Shown piece after piece: positions 32,201 to 41,934 of a stretch of 64,000 nucleotides of DNA. This stretch comes from Xiphias gladius. Taxonomy: Eukaryota > Chordata > Actinopteri > Istiophoriformes > Xiphiidae. The notes beneath the pieces were generated by a model that made no database searches, was not told where the DNA came from, and was given only the letters and a program-made list of their open reading frames with translations. The stretch covers positions 15,208,501 through 15,272,500 of the forward strand of contig NC_053416.1 in assembly GCF_016859285.1 (NCBI RefSeq), given 5' to 3'. Both the position numbers and the translations under genes were made by a program. Within the stretch, counting starts at the first letter, position 1, and each line of letters starts with the position of its first letter.

Positions 32201-35200
32201 TGGGATGCAGGCCTTTTATGAGGTGAAGTCATGTGACAGTGAGGCCAGCACCAAAGTGATGGGGGGTGTTGTGAGGAATTACTTCCTGGCAGCAGAGAAA
32301 ATCCAGTGGGCATACGCTCCCTCAGAACAGGATCTGATTAACAATGTATCCCTTACTGAGGCCAACAGGTGGGCAGACATAAGCAACATACTAGAGAGCA
32401 CAACTTACTGTAATCAATGGTAATAGAGAGGGGCACTGCAAAATAAAGGGTGAATCATTATTTAGCCCAATGTAATATATGAATTTTGACCCCACAAACA
32501 GTGAGCTGGACCTACGTGCTTTCGTGCAAGCTTTCTCCCAACTATTTATGTTATCAGGGCTATTTCCATTTATCTTGTTTTATTGCCCTTACTGCCCAAT
32601 CCAAAGCTAGTTATATGATTCAGCTGGAACAAATCTCTTTACAGCTAAAATAAAACATAGACAACATATCCATCAAATGTCTCCAAGCACCTTATACAGG
32701 ATAAGCCCTGTGCTTTATAGCCCGGGAGTAGCATAGTGAGACCAAAGGCTAAAATGTATCAGATGGGCATTTTTGTGTTAAGAAAGTACAGCCTCAGTAG
32801 TTTTGGAGAAAGAATGGAAGCTAACTGACTCTGTAGATAATCACTATTTCATTAGGCAGTGAACTATCCCTTTAAGGCTTGCAAAACCCCTGAACAAAGT
32901 TGCTGTCTGTCTGTGTGTATGGCCTCTGGACAGGGCTGATTATATGTTTGCATTCATTCCTGTGGTTAGGCAGTTTTGTGGTGTCTAGAGTAAACAGTGT
33001 GGATAGCGACACAGTTGTTATTGTGTCTTTGTTATTGTTCCCTGACCTGACACGATGAAACCCCTCTGACTGGCAAGCTGTTTATTCAGTTTATTCGGTT
33101 TATCTTGAATAAGAAATTCCACACCATGGCAGCTTCATCCAGGCCACCAATTTTTTGCTACCCATGTTACTCCGTCTCTGTCCTCCTCAAAGTATCTTTT
33201 GCTCTGCACCCCCCCCCCCCCCACCCCCCACTCTCAGTGCATCAGAGATATTTTTTGGCAGAAGTGGTGGAAGAATCGGAGGTAAATACCTTAAAGTGAT
33301 ATACAGAGAGTACACAGACAATACCTTCACCAGAACAATATCAACAGCACCTGATCCTGCACATTTAGGAATCTTAGGTAAGGCCTCCCTTTTTTTTTCC
33401 AGGTTTGGCAAAAATCACACTCCCTGTTTTTTTTACTGTATTTACTGGTACACTAGTGTCTTGTTTTTCACCCAAGTCCTCTCAGTACCTCTTTTCTGGT
33501 TGCAATGTTCTTCTATATTTGTCCAGGTCCAGTCCTGAGGGCAGAGGAAGGAGACACTCTCAGAGTGACATTCATGAACAAGGCTGATAGAAATTACAGC
33601 ATCCAGCCCCATGGCTTGCACTATGACAAGCTCTCCCAGGGAAGCACCTATGAGGACGGTGAGGAAGCAGCCAGTTGCATTGCCACAGATACTTGTTGCA
33701 CACTCAAGAATAAAACTTCAGAGGCTATGATTTTAAATTGTTTTAATTGTTAGATTTCAGGACTCAAATTGAGTGACAACAAGGGGAGAGGATTAATTAA
33801 ACTGTATTCTATGAACAGTCGCTGTAGCTGATGGTTAACAATTCAGACTGACAGAGGCATAAATTTGCAGGAATATTGCTTCGAGACTGAATAAAATATC
33901 CCTGTCTATGCCTCTAGTGTTGGCTAGACTAATGAATTGATTTAATTTGAACAAAGACCCAAGACCCAAAAAATAAAAGTCATGCATGAGGTGTATTGGA
34001 ATAGAAAATAGCTGCATTTCAGAATACCTAAAATTTTAAAAGAAAAATATTTTTCAGGCTCAATTTTTAGACACAAACTTTGATAGCAAAAGCCTATTGC
34101 TAAACACCAATTGGCTCATTAATCTAAACATGCTTAAAAAGTACATTGTAGTAATAATACAGCTGTATTATTATAGCATATATATTGTAGCACTATTTTC
34201 AAAGTAGCAGTACCATACAAAGGTTTCACAAGTTTTAATAGTTTCTTGAATGTCATGTCACCACATTCATCACATATAATAAACTAAAGCAGTAAACTAA
34301 TGACCAATACACGCTTCATGCTCACAAGGACACTGGAACTAAGCAAAGAGACTTATATCGAAAAATCTCTCTGATTTTTGTCTGTGCAGATGAACAAATT
34401 TACTGAAGCGACACCAGGCCTAATAATTGCAGAACTTTGTGTGCAATACTGCAGGTGTTGACAAGCCCGGATCCCACGTAGGTCCAGGTGAACACTTCAT
34501 CTACACCTGGGAGGTCCTAGAAGGTCCTTCTTCATCTGATTCCCCCTGTATCCCCTACCTTTACTACTCTGCCACTGAGCCTGCCATGGACACCAACTCT
34601 GGATTAGTGGGACCTCTGCTCGTGTGCAAGAAAGGAACGCTAGGGGAGAATGGAACCCAGGTGCTGCTTTGTTACAAATGAACACACAGTTTCTCATGCA
34701 GGGAAATGCAAAAAAAATCTTATATTTAAATAATCTTTAACTGGAAAATGTTGGCTTTTAAATGTTTTATTAAATTATGAATTGTCATTGATTGATTTTC
34801 TTTCATTCGATGAACTGAATAGTTGTTTCAGCACTACTGAGATTAAATAAGATTAAATGAAACTTAATGATCCTTGTCGGGAAATTGGGCCATTGCGGAT
34901 AAGATAGCTAGGATGAGAACAGAACATATTGTACAGAAGAAAATATAGCAAGTTGATTGTAACAACAAAGCAGTGTACATCTTTGATTTGACATTTGCAT
35001 GACATTTGCTTGTTAAAAGATGTGTATAAGATTTTAAAACAATGTAATACATTTTTAGTTTTTATGGTGTTAACTGCAACTGCACATCTGCAACAACTAT
35101 GTGTCCTTACTGTTACCCGGACTGTGTGTGCATTGTTTTAATAGAAAGGTGTGGATAAGGAGTTCTTCCTTCTTTTTTCTGTCATGGATGAGAACATGAG

Positions 35201-38200
35201 CTGGTATTTGGACGAGAATATCAAGAGATTTGGCAGCAGCCAGACAAACCCAGAAGATGAGGACTTCGAGGAGAGCAATAAGATGCATGGTAATCAGTGT
35301 GTTCGGTGAAGAGTGTGTACTTTACGTCACTGCCTGTGTTTAGTTAAAATATTGTTTGTTTTGTACTGATTGTAGCTCACATAGCATTAGTACCATATTT
35401 TTAGTGCCACTTCTGGTGTTCCTTTAGCATTTTCTTACCTTTCTCTGTATTTTCCTGTTTAAATCCTCCCTTTCATTTCAGCTGTAAATGGACGCATGTA
35501 TGGGAACCTTGTCGGACTGGAGATGTGTGCCGGGGACAAAGTTCAGTGGTACACCTTTGGGCTAGGTACAGAGGTGGACATCCATGGTGTTTATTTTGAG
35601 GGGAACACCTTCAAGAAGCAGAGCACAACACGTGACACTCTCAGCCTGTTCCCTCACACCAGTGCTACTGTCACCATGCAGCCACAAACTGCTGGTTAGT
35701 CCTATTACTCTTTACATGCAAACACACTCACAAACACACAGTGCCACAACCCAAAAGCCAAATCCTTTTCACTTGTGCGCATTGACAGAGTACATCCGCA
35801 CTCAAGGTTTTCTTTGACAGGCAGCTATATTCTTCACAGAAATGTTTAGATAACCTTGTGTGAGCATTTTCCTGTGACGTGGATGCCACCTCCAACACTT
35901 AAGAAAAGGAAACATCAATAACCACTATACAAACAGGAAGTGTCAGAGCTAGCTGTAGTATTAATATTATTTACAGTACTCTGAGATTTGTTTGCTGTCT
36001 TCATCCCAACACATTTAAAGGAAAGTTCCACATTAAATGATGTTGAAGGCGTTAACGTGCAAATTTAGTCGACTTTATGAGGTTATCCCCTGTGGGGGTT
36101 CTTTTCAGTGTACTTATGTATAGAGTTTTCAAGTTTAAGGAAAATACTGTTTGACAAAATCACTGACACCAGATTTTACTGGCAGTTGTGTAGCACTGTA
36201 AAAACAGTTGAATATAAAAGTGGAAGTGGTATACAGGATACATCTGGCCTCAAGTGTTTGGATTAGTGGAATTTTCCATTTCAATTTTCAATCTCAAATA
36301 CAAAATGCAAATACAGGAACAGATTCAAATTGTGAATGTGCCATCAAGATACTGTTTGATTATTTTTACAATAAAAAGGTTCAGTATGGATTCTCTGAAG
36401 TCCATTGTAAACCATTTTGAATATTAAAGCAGCCTTTAAAAATCCCTTACAGACATGGCGTAGGATATTGAAAAAATATTCGACTTTGAATAATAATTTG
36501 TGTCTGAATTTTTTTTTTCCCACAGAAATTAACTAGTTAAATTTTTAAAAAATGACATCTACTCTTTCCTCATTGAATAATGCAGAATCTATGAAAAATA
36601 CAGCAAATATTTTAAATTTAAACTCTGCACATACTGTATAGTACATCATTCTGCACAGTGAAGGTCAAACATCCAAATGATGTAACAATAAGCAAAAAAC
36701 ATTTTTGAGCGGAGGGGGACTTTAAAATTGCTCAGATATTACAAAACACACTCTAAATGCATAGAATACAATGGTGAGATAACATGCTGCCTACAAGCTA
36801 ACCCAACATGCACACATGTGTAAAACACTGCAAACCACAAGTCTCAAAGATTTTTTGAAGCCACCAGCAGCAATGCTGTTAAAAGCGGCTAAGCTTTGCA
36901 AGAAAACGGTGCAATCTAGAAATTGGGAGGGGGGGGGTCATTTCAAATGGGAGTTGATTACAGTTCAAATTACATTCGTTTGGCTGATATTTTTGTCCAA
37001 AGCAACTTTGTGCATTTGAACTCAACAAGAACTAGATTTAGATATTATCAGAAATTTGAAGTGCAACCATTCGAAATAAACCACAAACGTATGTTCACAG
37101 AGGTGCAGTACAGATGCCTCTAGGTTTTTTTTTTCCATTACTGCAAATGCCTGAATGTAGGGTGGAGCCCCAGACATATCCATTCATGTGCCCAAATCCT
37201 TAACCTCTGTTCATTCTCCTGACAGGTGTGTATGAGGTGAGCTGCAGGATAACAGACCACTACTCAGCTGGCATGAGGCAACAGTACAGAGTGAGCTACT
37301 GCCCTGGACACAAACTGAACCACACACATGCAGAGCCAACCAAGATTGTGCAGTATTTTATCAGTGCTGAAGAAATAGAGTGGGACTACTCGCCCAAGAG
37401 AGACTGGGAGCTGGAGAATTACCAGGCCACATCAGAAGACAGGTGTGTGAGTAAGATAATTGTAGGATGAGGTATTTCAGTGTTGGAGACGGAGCCTGTG
37501 ATTAGTGGCATTACTTATTACTGTTTGTTAATGGAAGCAAATTGATACATGTCTCCCAGTCCAGGCAGTATATTTGTGGAGAATGGCAAGAACAGAATAG
37601 GCTCACGCTATAAGAAGGTGGTGTATAGAGAATACACTGATGACACCTTCAGAGTTCAGAAGAAACGGCAGCCCAACCAACAACACCTGGGAATTATGGG
37701 TAAGTTTAGCTGCTCTTTATGTCGTTTTTACCAGGAAAAGACTGAAGACAACATTTTTTCTTGTCTCCTGTAGGTCCAATAATCAAAGCAGAGGTAGGGG
37801 AGCAGATCGTGATCACATTCAAGAACAAAGCCAGCCGGCCATACTCGATTAGTGCACATGGAGTCAGGACCAGTGGCGCACACATTCCTGTCCAACCTGG
37901 TGAGAATCAAATTTGAAAAACTAAATAAAAGGCATGCTGCTGCTGGTGTTTTGTGACAAAAGGTTCGAGCCACAAAACACTGACCTCCTGTCAGAAGCAG
38001 TGGGACTGACTTTTGTTTGTTCTATGTTCTCTTGCCTTCAGGTTACATACTCGAGTTGACGTGGGATGTTCCTATAAGCTCTGGTCCAGGGGTCTCAGAT
38101 CCTAACTGCATCTCTTACGCCTACTACTCCAGTGTTGATTTCATTAAGGTAAATATTCTCTGTATACAGTAGCAGTCACATGGAAGTACATAATTAACAG

Positions 38201-41200
38201 TGTTGCTGTAAAAAGAATGTGTTTTTAATTAATTTGCATGTTCAGGTAGTTAACGTATAAGATGTTTGTGACAGCGGGGTCATTTGTTTATGTTCAGGAT
38301 CTGTACAGCGGTCTTTTGGGGCCTCTGGTGATATGCAGGCCCGGGACTCTGCAGCGTGGTGAGGGTGCCGACAGACAGAGGGGTGACGTGGAGAAGGAGT
38401 TTGCACTGCTCTTTATGGTGCATGATGAAAACGAGTCCTGGTACTTGGATGACAACATCAGAACATACCTTGGCGTCAACCCTGATACCTTCATGCAAGA
38501 CGAAGACTTTGTAGAGAGTAACATGATGCACGGTGAGACGTGAGGGGGACGCAAAGAGTGAAATTGGCTTACCTATGAAAGAATTTAAGTCAAAATGTAT
38601 GATCCTTATGAGAACAAAGGCTGAGTATTTCTGAAACTGCTCATTTCCTTGCATTTTCACGCACAACAGTCTCTACACTTTACTCACAATGGTACAAAAA
38701 AGAAAAAAACATCCAGTGAGCAGCAGTTCTGAAGACGGAAACGCTTTGTTGATGAGAGGTCAGAGGAGAATGGTTAGACTGTCTGGAGCTGAGAGAAAGG
38801 CTAGAGTAACTCAGATAACCACTTTTTACAACTGTGCTGAGCAGAAAAGCATCTCAGCGAACACAACACGTCGAACCTTGAGGCTGATGGGCTACAAGAA
38901 GAAGACCACGTCGGGTTCCACTCCTGTCAGCCAAGAACAGAAATGTGAGGCTGCAATGAGCACAGGCTCACCAGAACTGGACAGTAGAAGACTGGGAAAA
39001 CGTAGCCTGGTCTGATGAATCTAGATTTCTTCTGTGGCACGCAGACGGGAGGGTCAGAATTTGGTGTCAGCAGCATGAATCTATGGACCTAACCTGCCTT
39101 GTGCCAACAGTCCCGGCTGCTGCTGGTGGTGGAATGGTTTGGAGAATGGTGTGTGTTCTCTTGGCACACTTTGGGTCCCATAATACCAATCAATCATGGT
39201 TTGAGTACGACAGACTCTCTGAGTTTTGTCACTGGCCATGAGCATCCCTTTACTTAAGCATCATAATGCACGATGTCACACAGCAAAACTCATCTCAATA
39301 CATACTTCTCGTCCTCAGCACACAGAAATGGATATAGGAAATAAAAGTGAAACTAACTTAAATCAATTATTAGATCCAATATTACTATCAAGTGTAAGTA
39401 ATTTTTTTCCTGTTTCACTTGTGTCTGCATTTCTCTGTCTGATTCTTTGTGTGATGGTGTGAGTGTGTGGTAATGTCTCTATGTGAATGTGTATATTGAA
39501 GGGATCAATGGTAGGCTGTATGGTAACCTCCATGGACTGGTGATGATGCAGGGCCAGAAAATTGACTGGTATCTACTGGGCATGGGCAATGAAGTGGACA
39601 TGCACACCGTTCACTTCCACGCTGAAACTTTTACCTACAAGGTAACCTTCATCATCACAAATAAAGCTTTATATTTTTTAATAAAACGGTAAAAGGCAAA
39701 ATGTTTATATACAAATACTACAAGTTTTGTAAGGACGTGAAGCTGCAACACAAAAAACCTCCTATCCTTCCATATTTACACAGTGAGGAACTGACCTGTG
39801 TGAGTTAAATCAAATAATGAGTTTCTGAAATTGGATGTAGTTTTCTTTGGCATGAAAACCTGTTTGCCCATACAGGAAGTTTCAAAAAGTAAGTTTCGTA
39901 CTCATTGCTATTTCCTCTTCTTTGTTCCCCTCTATTGTACTGTATGCACTGTGTGCGTGCGCGCGTGTGTGTGTGTGTGTTTGTTTGTGTGTGTGTTTGT
40001 TTGTGTGTCAGACTGATCGTGTGCACCGTGCGGATGTCTTCGACCTCTTCCCTGGGACTTTCCAGACGGTGGAGATGGTGGCTGGGAACCCAGGAACTTG
40101 GTTGCTCCACTGTCATGTGACTGACCACATCAATGCCGGCATGGAGACCACTTTCACCATTAAAGGTGTGTATGCTTACTTGTGTGTTTACATACAGTAT
40201 TTAGCATGTACATGGTTATGAGCAGCTATTGAAGAGGATTTGTCTAACATCTCTTTTTGTCTTTTTCATTTCCAGAAAAATCCTCACATGGTAAGCACCT
40301 AAACATTACATAATATTGAATATACATTCATTATAAACTTGGTTTATTTCAGAATAAATTTAATGTAACACTGCCCCCCCCCACCTAATCTGAAACTTAA
40401 ATCATCAGTGATTTTGAAACATGCATAATTTCATAAAATTCTACTTTCATTATTGATATTAAGGGAGATTTCGTAACAAATATTTTGTCTTTTAATTACA
40501 ATGAGAACTCTAGTGATTATATGAATCACATCACTGTATCATCTTGTCTTATGTTACTGTAAAGGACCATTCAGTCTGTTTGCAAATTTAATTCTGTTAC
40601 TAAAAAGCATGTATATTCAACATTTGTGCTGATCACTTTCAAATGCAGGCTATAAATTATATGACATTTGATTAGCATCATGCCTGTATTCATTTTGGTC
40701 AATGTTACATATTTATTGCATCTAAATGCAGTTTAAGTACAAATTGATTTCAAGTCTGCACTTCATTACCCTTACAAATGAATGTATTACTGTCCAATGT
40801 TATACTGAGATTATCAGTACTAGTAATAGATTATTAGTAATCAACTCAAGCATGTTTCAAGAGTGTGTTAATAGTTTTTCATATCATATGGAAATGAATA
40901 GAAACCAGTGAATGTATGGAACTGTGCACAAAAGACAGCATATATAACATTTTTGATACAATACACAGCTGTGTGGTTCGTAAAATGGTTAGTTGTGATT
41001 TAAAGTGAGTGGTTTGTAGTAAATAGGGTAAAGACATGTATAACAACCAGAATGGTAAGACAGCATGCATTGGACTTTCTCCGTCTGTGCTATTATGTAA
41101 TGCATGTGGAATGTTTTCTGAGATGTTATCTATCTTTGCTTAGTTACTATTGCGTTCTCTTGGGTCAGGCATGACATGAACTTTGATTCGGAGGAAATTA

Positions 41201-41601
41201 TATTCCATGGTACATGTATTGTATCGGTGCTACCTGTTTTTAAGACCAAAAAATATAAATATGTGGAAAATTTTAAAACGGTGACATTGCAGGCCAGTAT
41301 AGGTGATGATTAGAGCTATTTGTCGTAAACCTGCAACACTGAATGCATAAGCGAATTCAAAGATGTAGCAAAGACACACAGGTTAGGTTTTGACTCATGT
41401 TGTGTACTTAGGCACTAGCAGATTTTGTAGTAAAACCCTGAACCTATCAGGAGGTCATGGTTGTTAAAGGTTTCATCATTTACTCTAATCACCCCCCATC
41501 ATCTATTTTTTTCTGCTGCAGCACCAAGAGCTGAAGGCTCCACAAAGATGCTGCTGCTCTCGCTGGCACTTGGTCTTATGGCTGTAGGTGGACTGCACTG
41601 A
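26283..41601 (+). CDS. hephl1: hephaestin-like multicopper ferroxidase
   Basis: This is a six-cupredoxin-domain multicopper oxidase of the ceruloplasmin/hephaestin family, expected to oxidise Fe(II) to Fe(III) at the cell surface or outside the cell. Exons: 26283-26458, 28302-28546, 30175-30387, 30714-30926, 31277-31531, 32200-32368, 33238-33377, 33527-33658, 34455-34660, 35145-35289, 35482-35694, 37226-37442, 37560-37699, 37774-37899, 38042-38148, 38298-38532, 39502-39641, 40012-40165, 40276-40290, 41522-41601. Total 3,321 nt, 1,106 aa. A signal peptide is at residues 1-20. Trinuclear-site motifs: VHPHGVFY (~128), YHSHVHAP (~190), HTVHFHAE (exon 17), [13 protein letters not shown] (exon 18). 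Type-1 sites: [11 protein letters not shown] (domain 2), [11 protein letters not shown] (domain 4). Iron-site candidates: the Glu of GNEVDIH, the Glu and His of VESNMMH, and the Asp of [16 protein letters not shown] and GALYPDGTS favour HEPHL1 over HEPH or CP. The tail is far shorter than HEPHL1's transmembrane/cytoplasmic end (~1,159 aa) and looks like a GPI signal. Confidence 0.95.
26487..26512. repeat. (AAAC)n microsatellite
   Basis: Six or so tandem AAAC units lie just inside ferroxidase intron 1, about 30 nt after the donor. Confidence 0.9.
26513..28300 (+). other. hephl1: ferroxidase intron 1, remainder
   Basis: This is long first-intron sequence with a G-run at about 26,645-26,655. 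The acceptor is preceded by a T/C-rich tract (28,261-28,300). I recognise no gene or transposon in it. Confidence 0.5.
28553..29165. mobile_element. decayed Tc1/mariner-type DNA transposon in ferroxidase intron 2
   Basis: The left end (TACAGTGCATTGGAAAGTAT followed by TCAGACCCCTTC and TTTGTTATGTTGCAGCC) is the characteristic terminus of a teleost Tc1-like element. Inside are transposase relics: CTCAGACTGTGATAAATAAG, CCGATGAAACCAAGATTGAA, and a segment with CCCTTGTTCCCCGATTGCTC then AGTTTGGCCGG. The pieces are rearranged and riddled with stops, so the copy is dead. The right end is approximate; a TTCAGACTCTTC-like trace lies near 29,130. No effect on the frame of the host gene. Confidence 0.75.
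29166..30174 (+). other. hephl1: ferroxidase intron 2, remainder
   Basis: This is AT-rich intron sequence up to the acceptor of exon 30175-30387. No recognised element. Confidence 0.5.
33210..33237 (+). promoter_or_regulatory. hephl1: C-run at a splice acceptor (ferroxidase exon 7)
   Basis: The polypyrimidine tract of the acceptor preceding exon 33238-33377 is an almost pure run of C (about 17 in a row, one A, then six more) ending in CTCTCAG. Poly-C tracts are weaker U2AF65 binders than T-rich tracts and are known targets of PCBP/hnRNP K proteins. Confidence 0.6.
35695..37225 (+). other. hephl1: ferroxidase intron 11
   Basis: This is a 1.5-kb AT-rich intron. It contains a CA-containing stretch near its start (35,720-35,745) and a G-run at about 36,930. 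No gene or mobile element recognised. Confidence 0.5.
38663..39301 (+). mobile_element. Tc1-like transposon relic in ferroxidase intron 16
   Basis: The sequence reads as the body of a teleost Tc1 element in plus orientation: ATGGTACAAAAAAGAAAAAA, then GAGCAGAAAAGCATCTCAGC, then the catalytic-domain region encoding [20 protein letters not shown] with the first catalytic Asp in SDES, then TTTGGGTCCCATAATACCAA. Near 39,240-39,270 an internal deletion joins distant parts, leaving only a trace of the DNAPCH block. Frameshifts and stops (first stop at about 39,013) make it inactive, and neither terminal inverted repeat is seen. Confidence 0.88.
39959..40011 (+). repeat. hephl1: GT microsatellite abutting a splice acceptor (ferroxidase exon 18)
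   Basis: An alternating GC/GT then GT/TTTGT tract runs directly into the AG of exon 40012-40165, taking the place of a normal pyrimidine tract. The exon it precedes carries the essential HCHVTDH copper-ligand motif. Confidence 0.85.
40276..40290 (+). other. hephl1: 15-nt microexon of the ferroxidase gene
   Basis: A TTTCCAG acceptor and a GGTAAGC-type donor bracket AAAAATCCTCACATG. Phase is 1 on both sides, so the exon adds five residues (EKSSH in context) without shifting the frame. Including it gives ...TIKEKSSHAPRAEG; skipping gives ...TIKAPRAEG. It is placed just before the hydrophobic tail exon. Confidence 0.7.
40291..41521 (+). other. hephl1: last intron of the ferroxidase gene
   Basis: This is AT-rich intron between the microexon and the terminal coding exon. 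The acceptor (TTTTTTTCTGCTGCAG) is strong. A short C-run lies at about 40,374-40,382. No coding or mobile sequence recognised. Confidence 0.5.
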
Positions 41602-41927
41602 CGAGAGGGCTCTAACACTGGACTGTATGTGTTTCACCACAATAATGCACTTAAAAAATTCCAGGGACAAAATCACTGATGCATAATTATGTGTTTGCTG
41701 GAGGTTATGTATATAAATATAAAAGCAATGATCAGACCAGTTGAAATATATCAGCGACTGTACAATCTTGTAGAAAGTTCAAGATCATTTTATTTCCGGG
41801 GACTGTTCTGTTTTCTGGCATGTGACACCTTGTTTGAAGCTGTTAGTTCTGCTGGTCTTGAAAAGCACTGTTGTACCAAATATTTGATTCCAGTTATGAA
41901 TGTGCAATAAAAACATTGTGATATTTG
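41602..41927 (+). terminator. hephl1: ferroxidase 3' UTR and poly(A) signal
   Basis: After the TGA at 41,599-41,601 a short 3' UTR leads to an AATAAA at 41,906-41,911, with a TGTG-rich stretch downstream (ATTGTGATATTTGTGT). This is a classic cleavage/polyadenylation arrangement, with the cut expected around 41,925-41,935. Confidence 0.75.
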
Positions 41928-41934
41928 TGTATCA

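Noticed and set aside
38663-39301. An active transposase gene
   Set aside because: Frameshifts, stops, an internal deletion and lack of terminal inverted repeats show it is a relic.
26283-41601. Calling the ferroxidase ceruloplasmin (cp) or hephaestin (heph)
   Set aside because: The short tail recalls GPI-ceruloplasmin, but the N-terminal blocks ([27 protein letters not shown]) and the tmem135 neighbourhood favour hephl1. The symbol remains less certain than the family.
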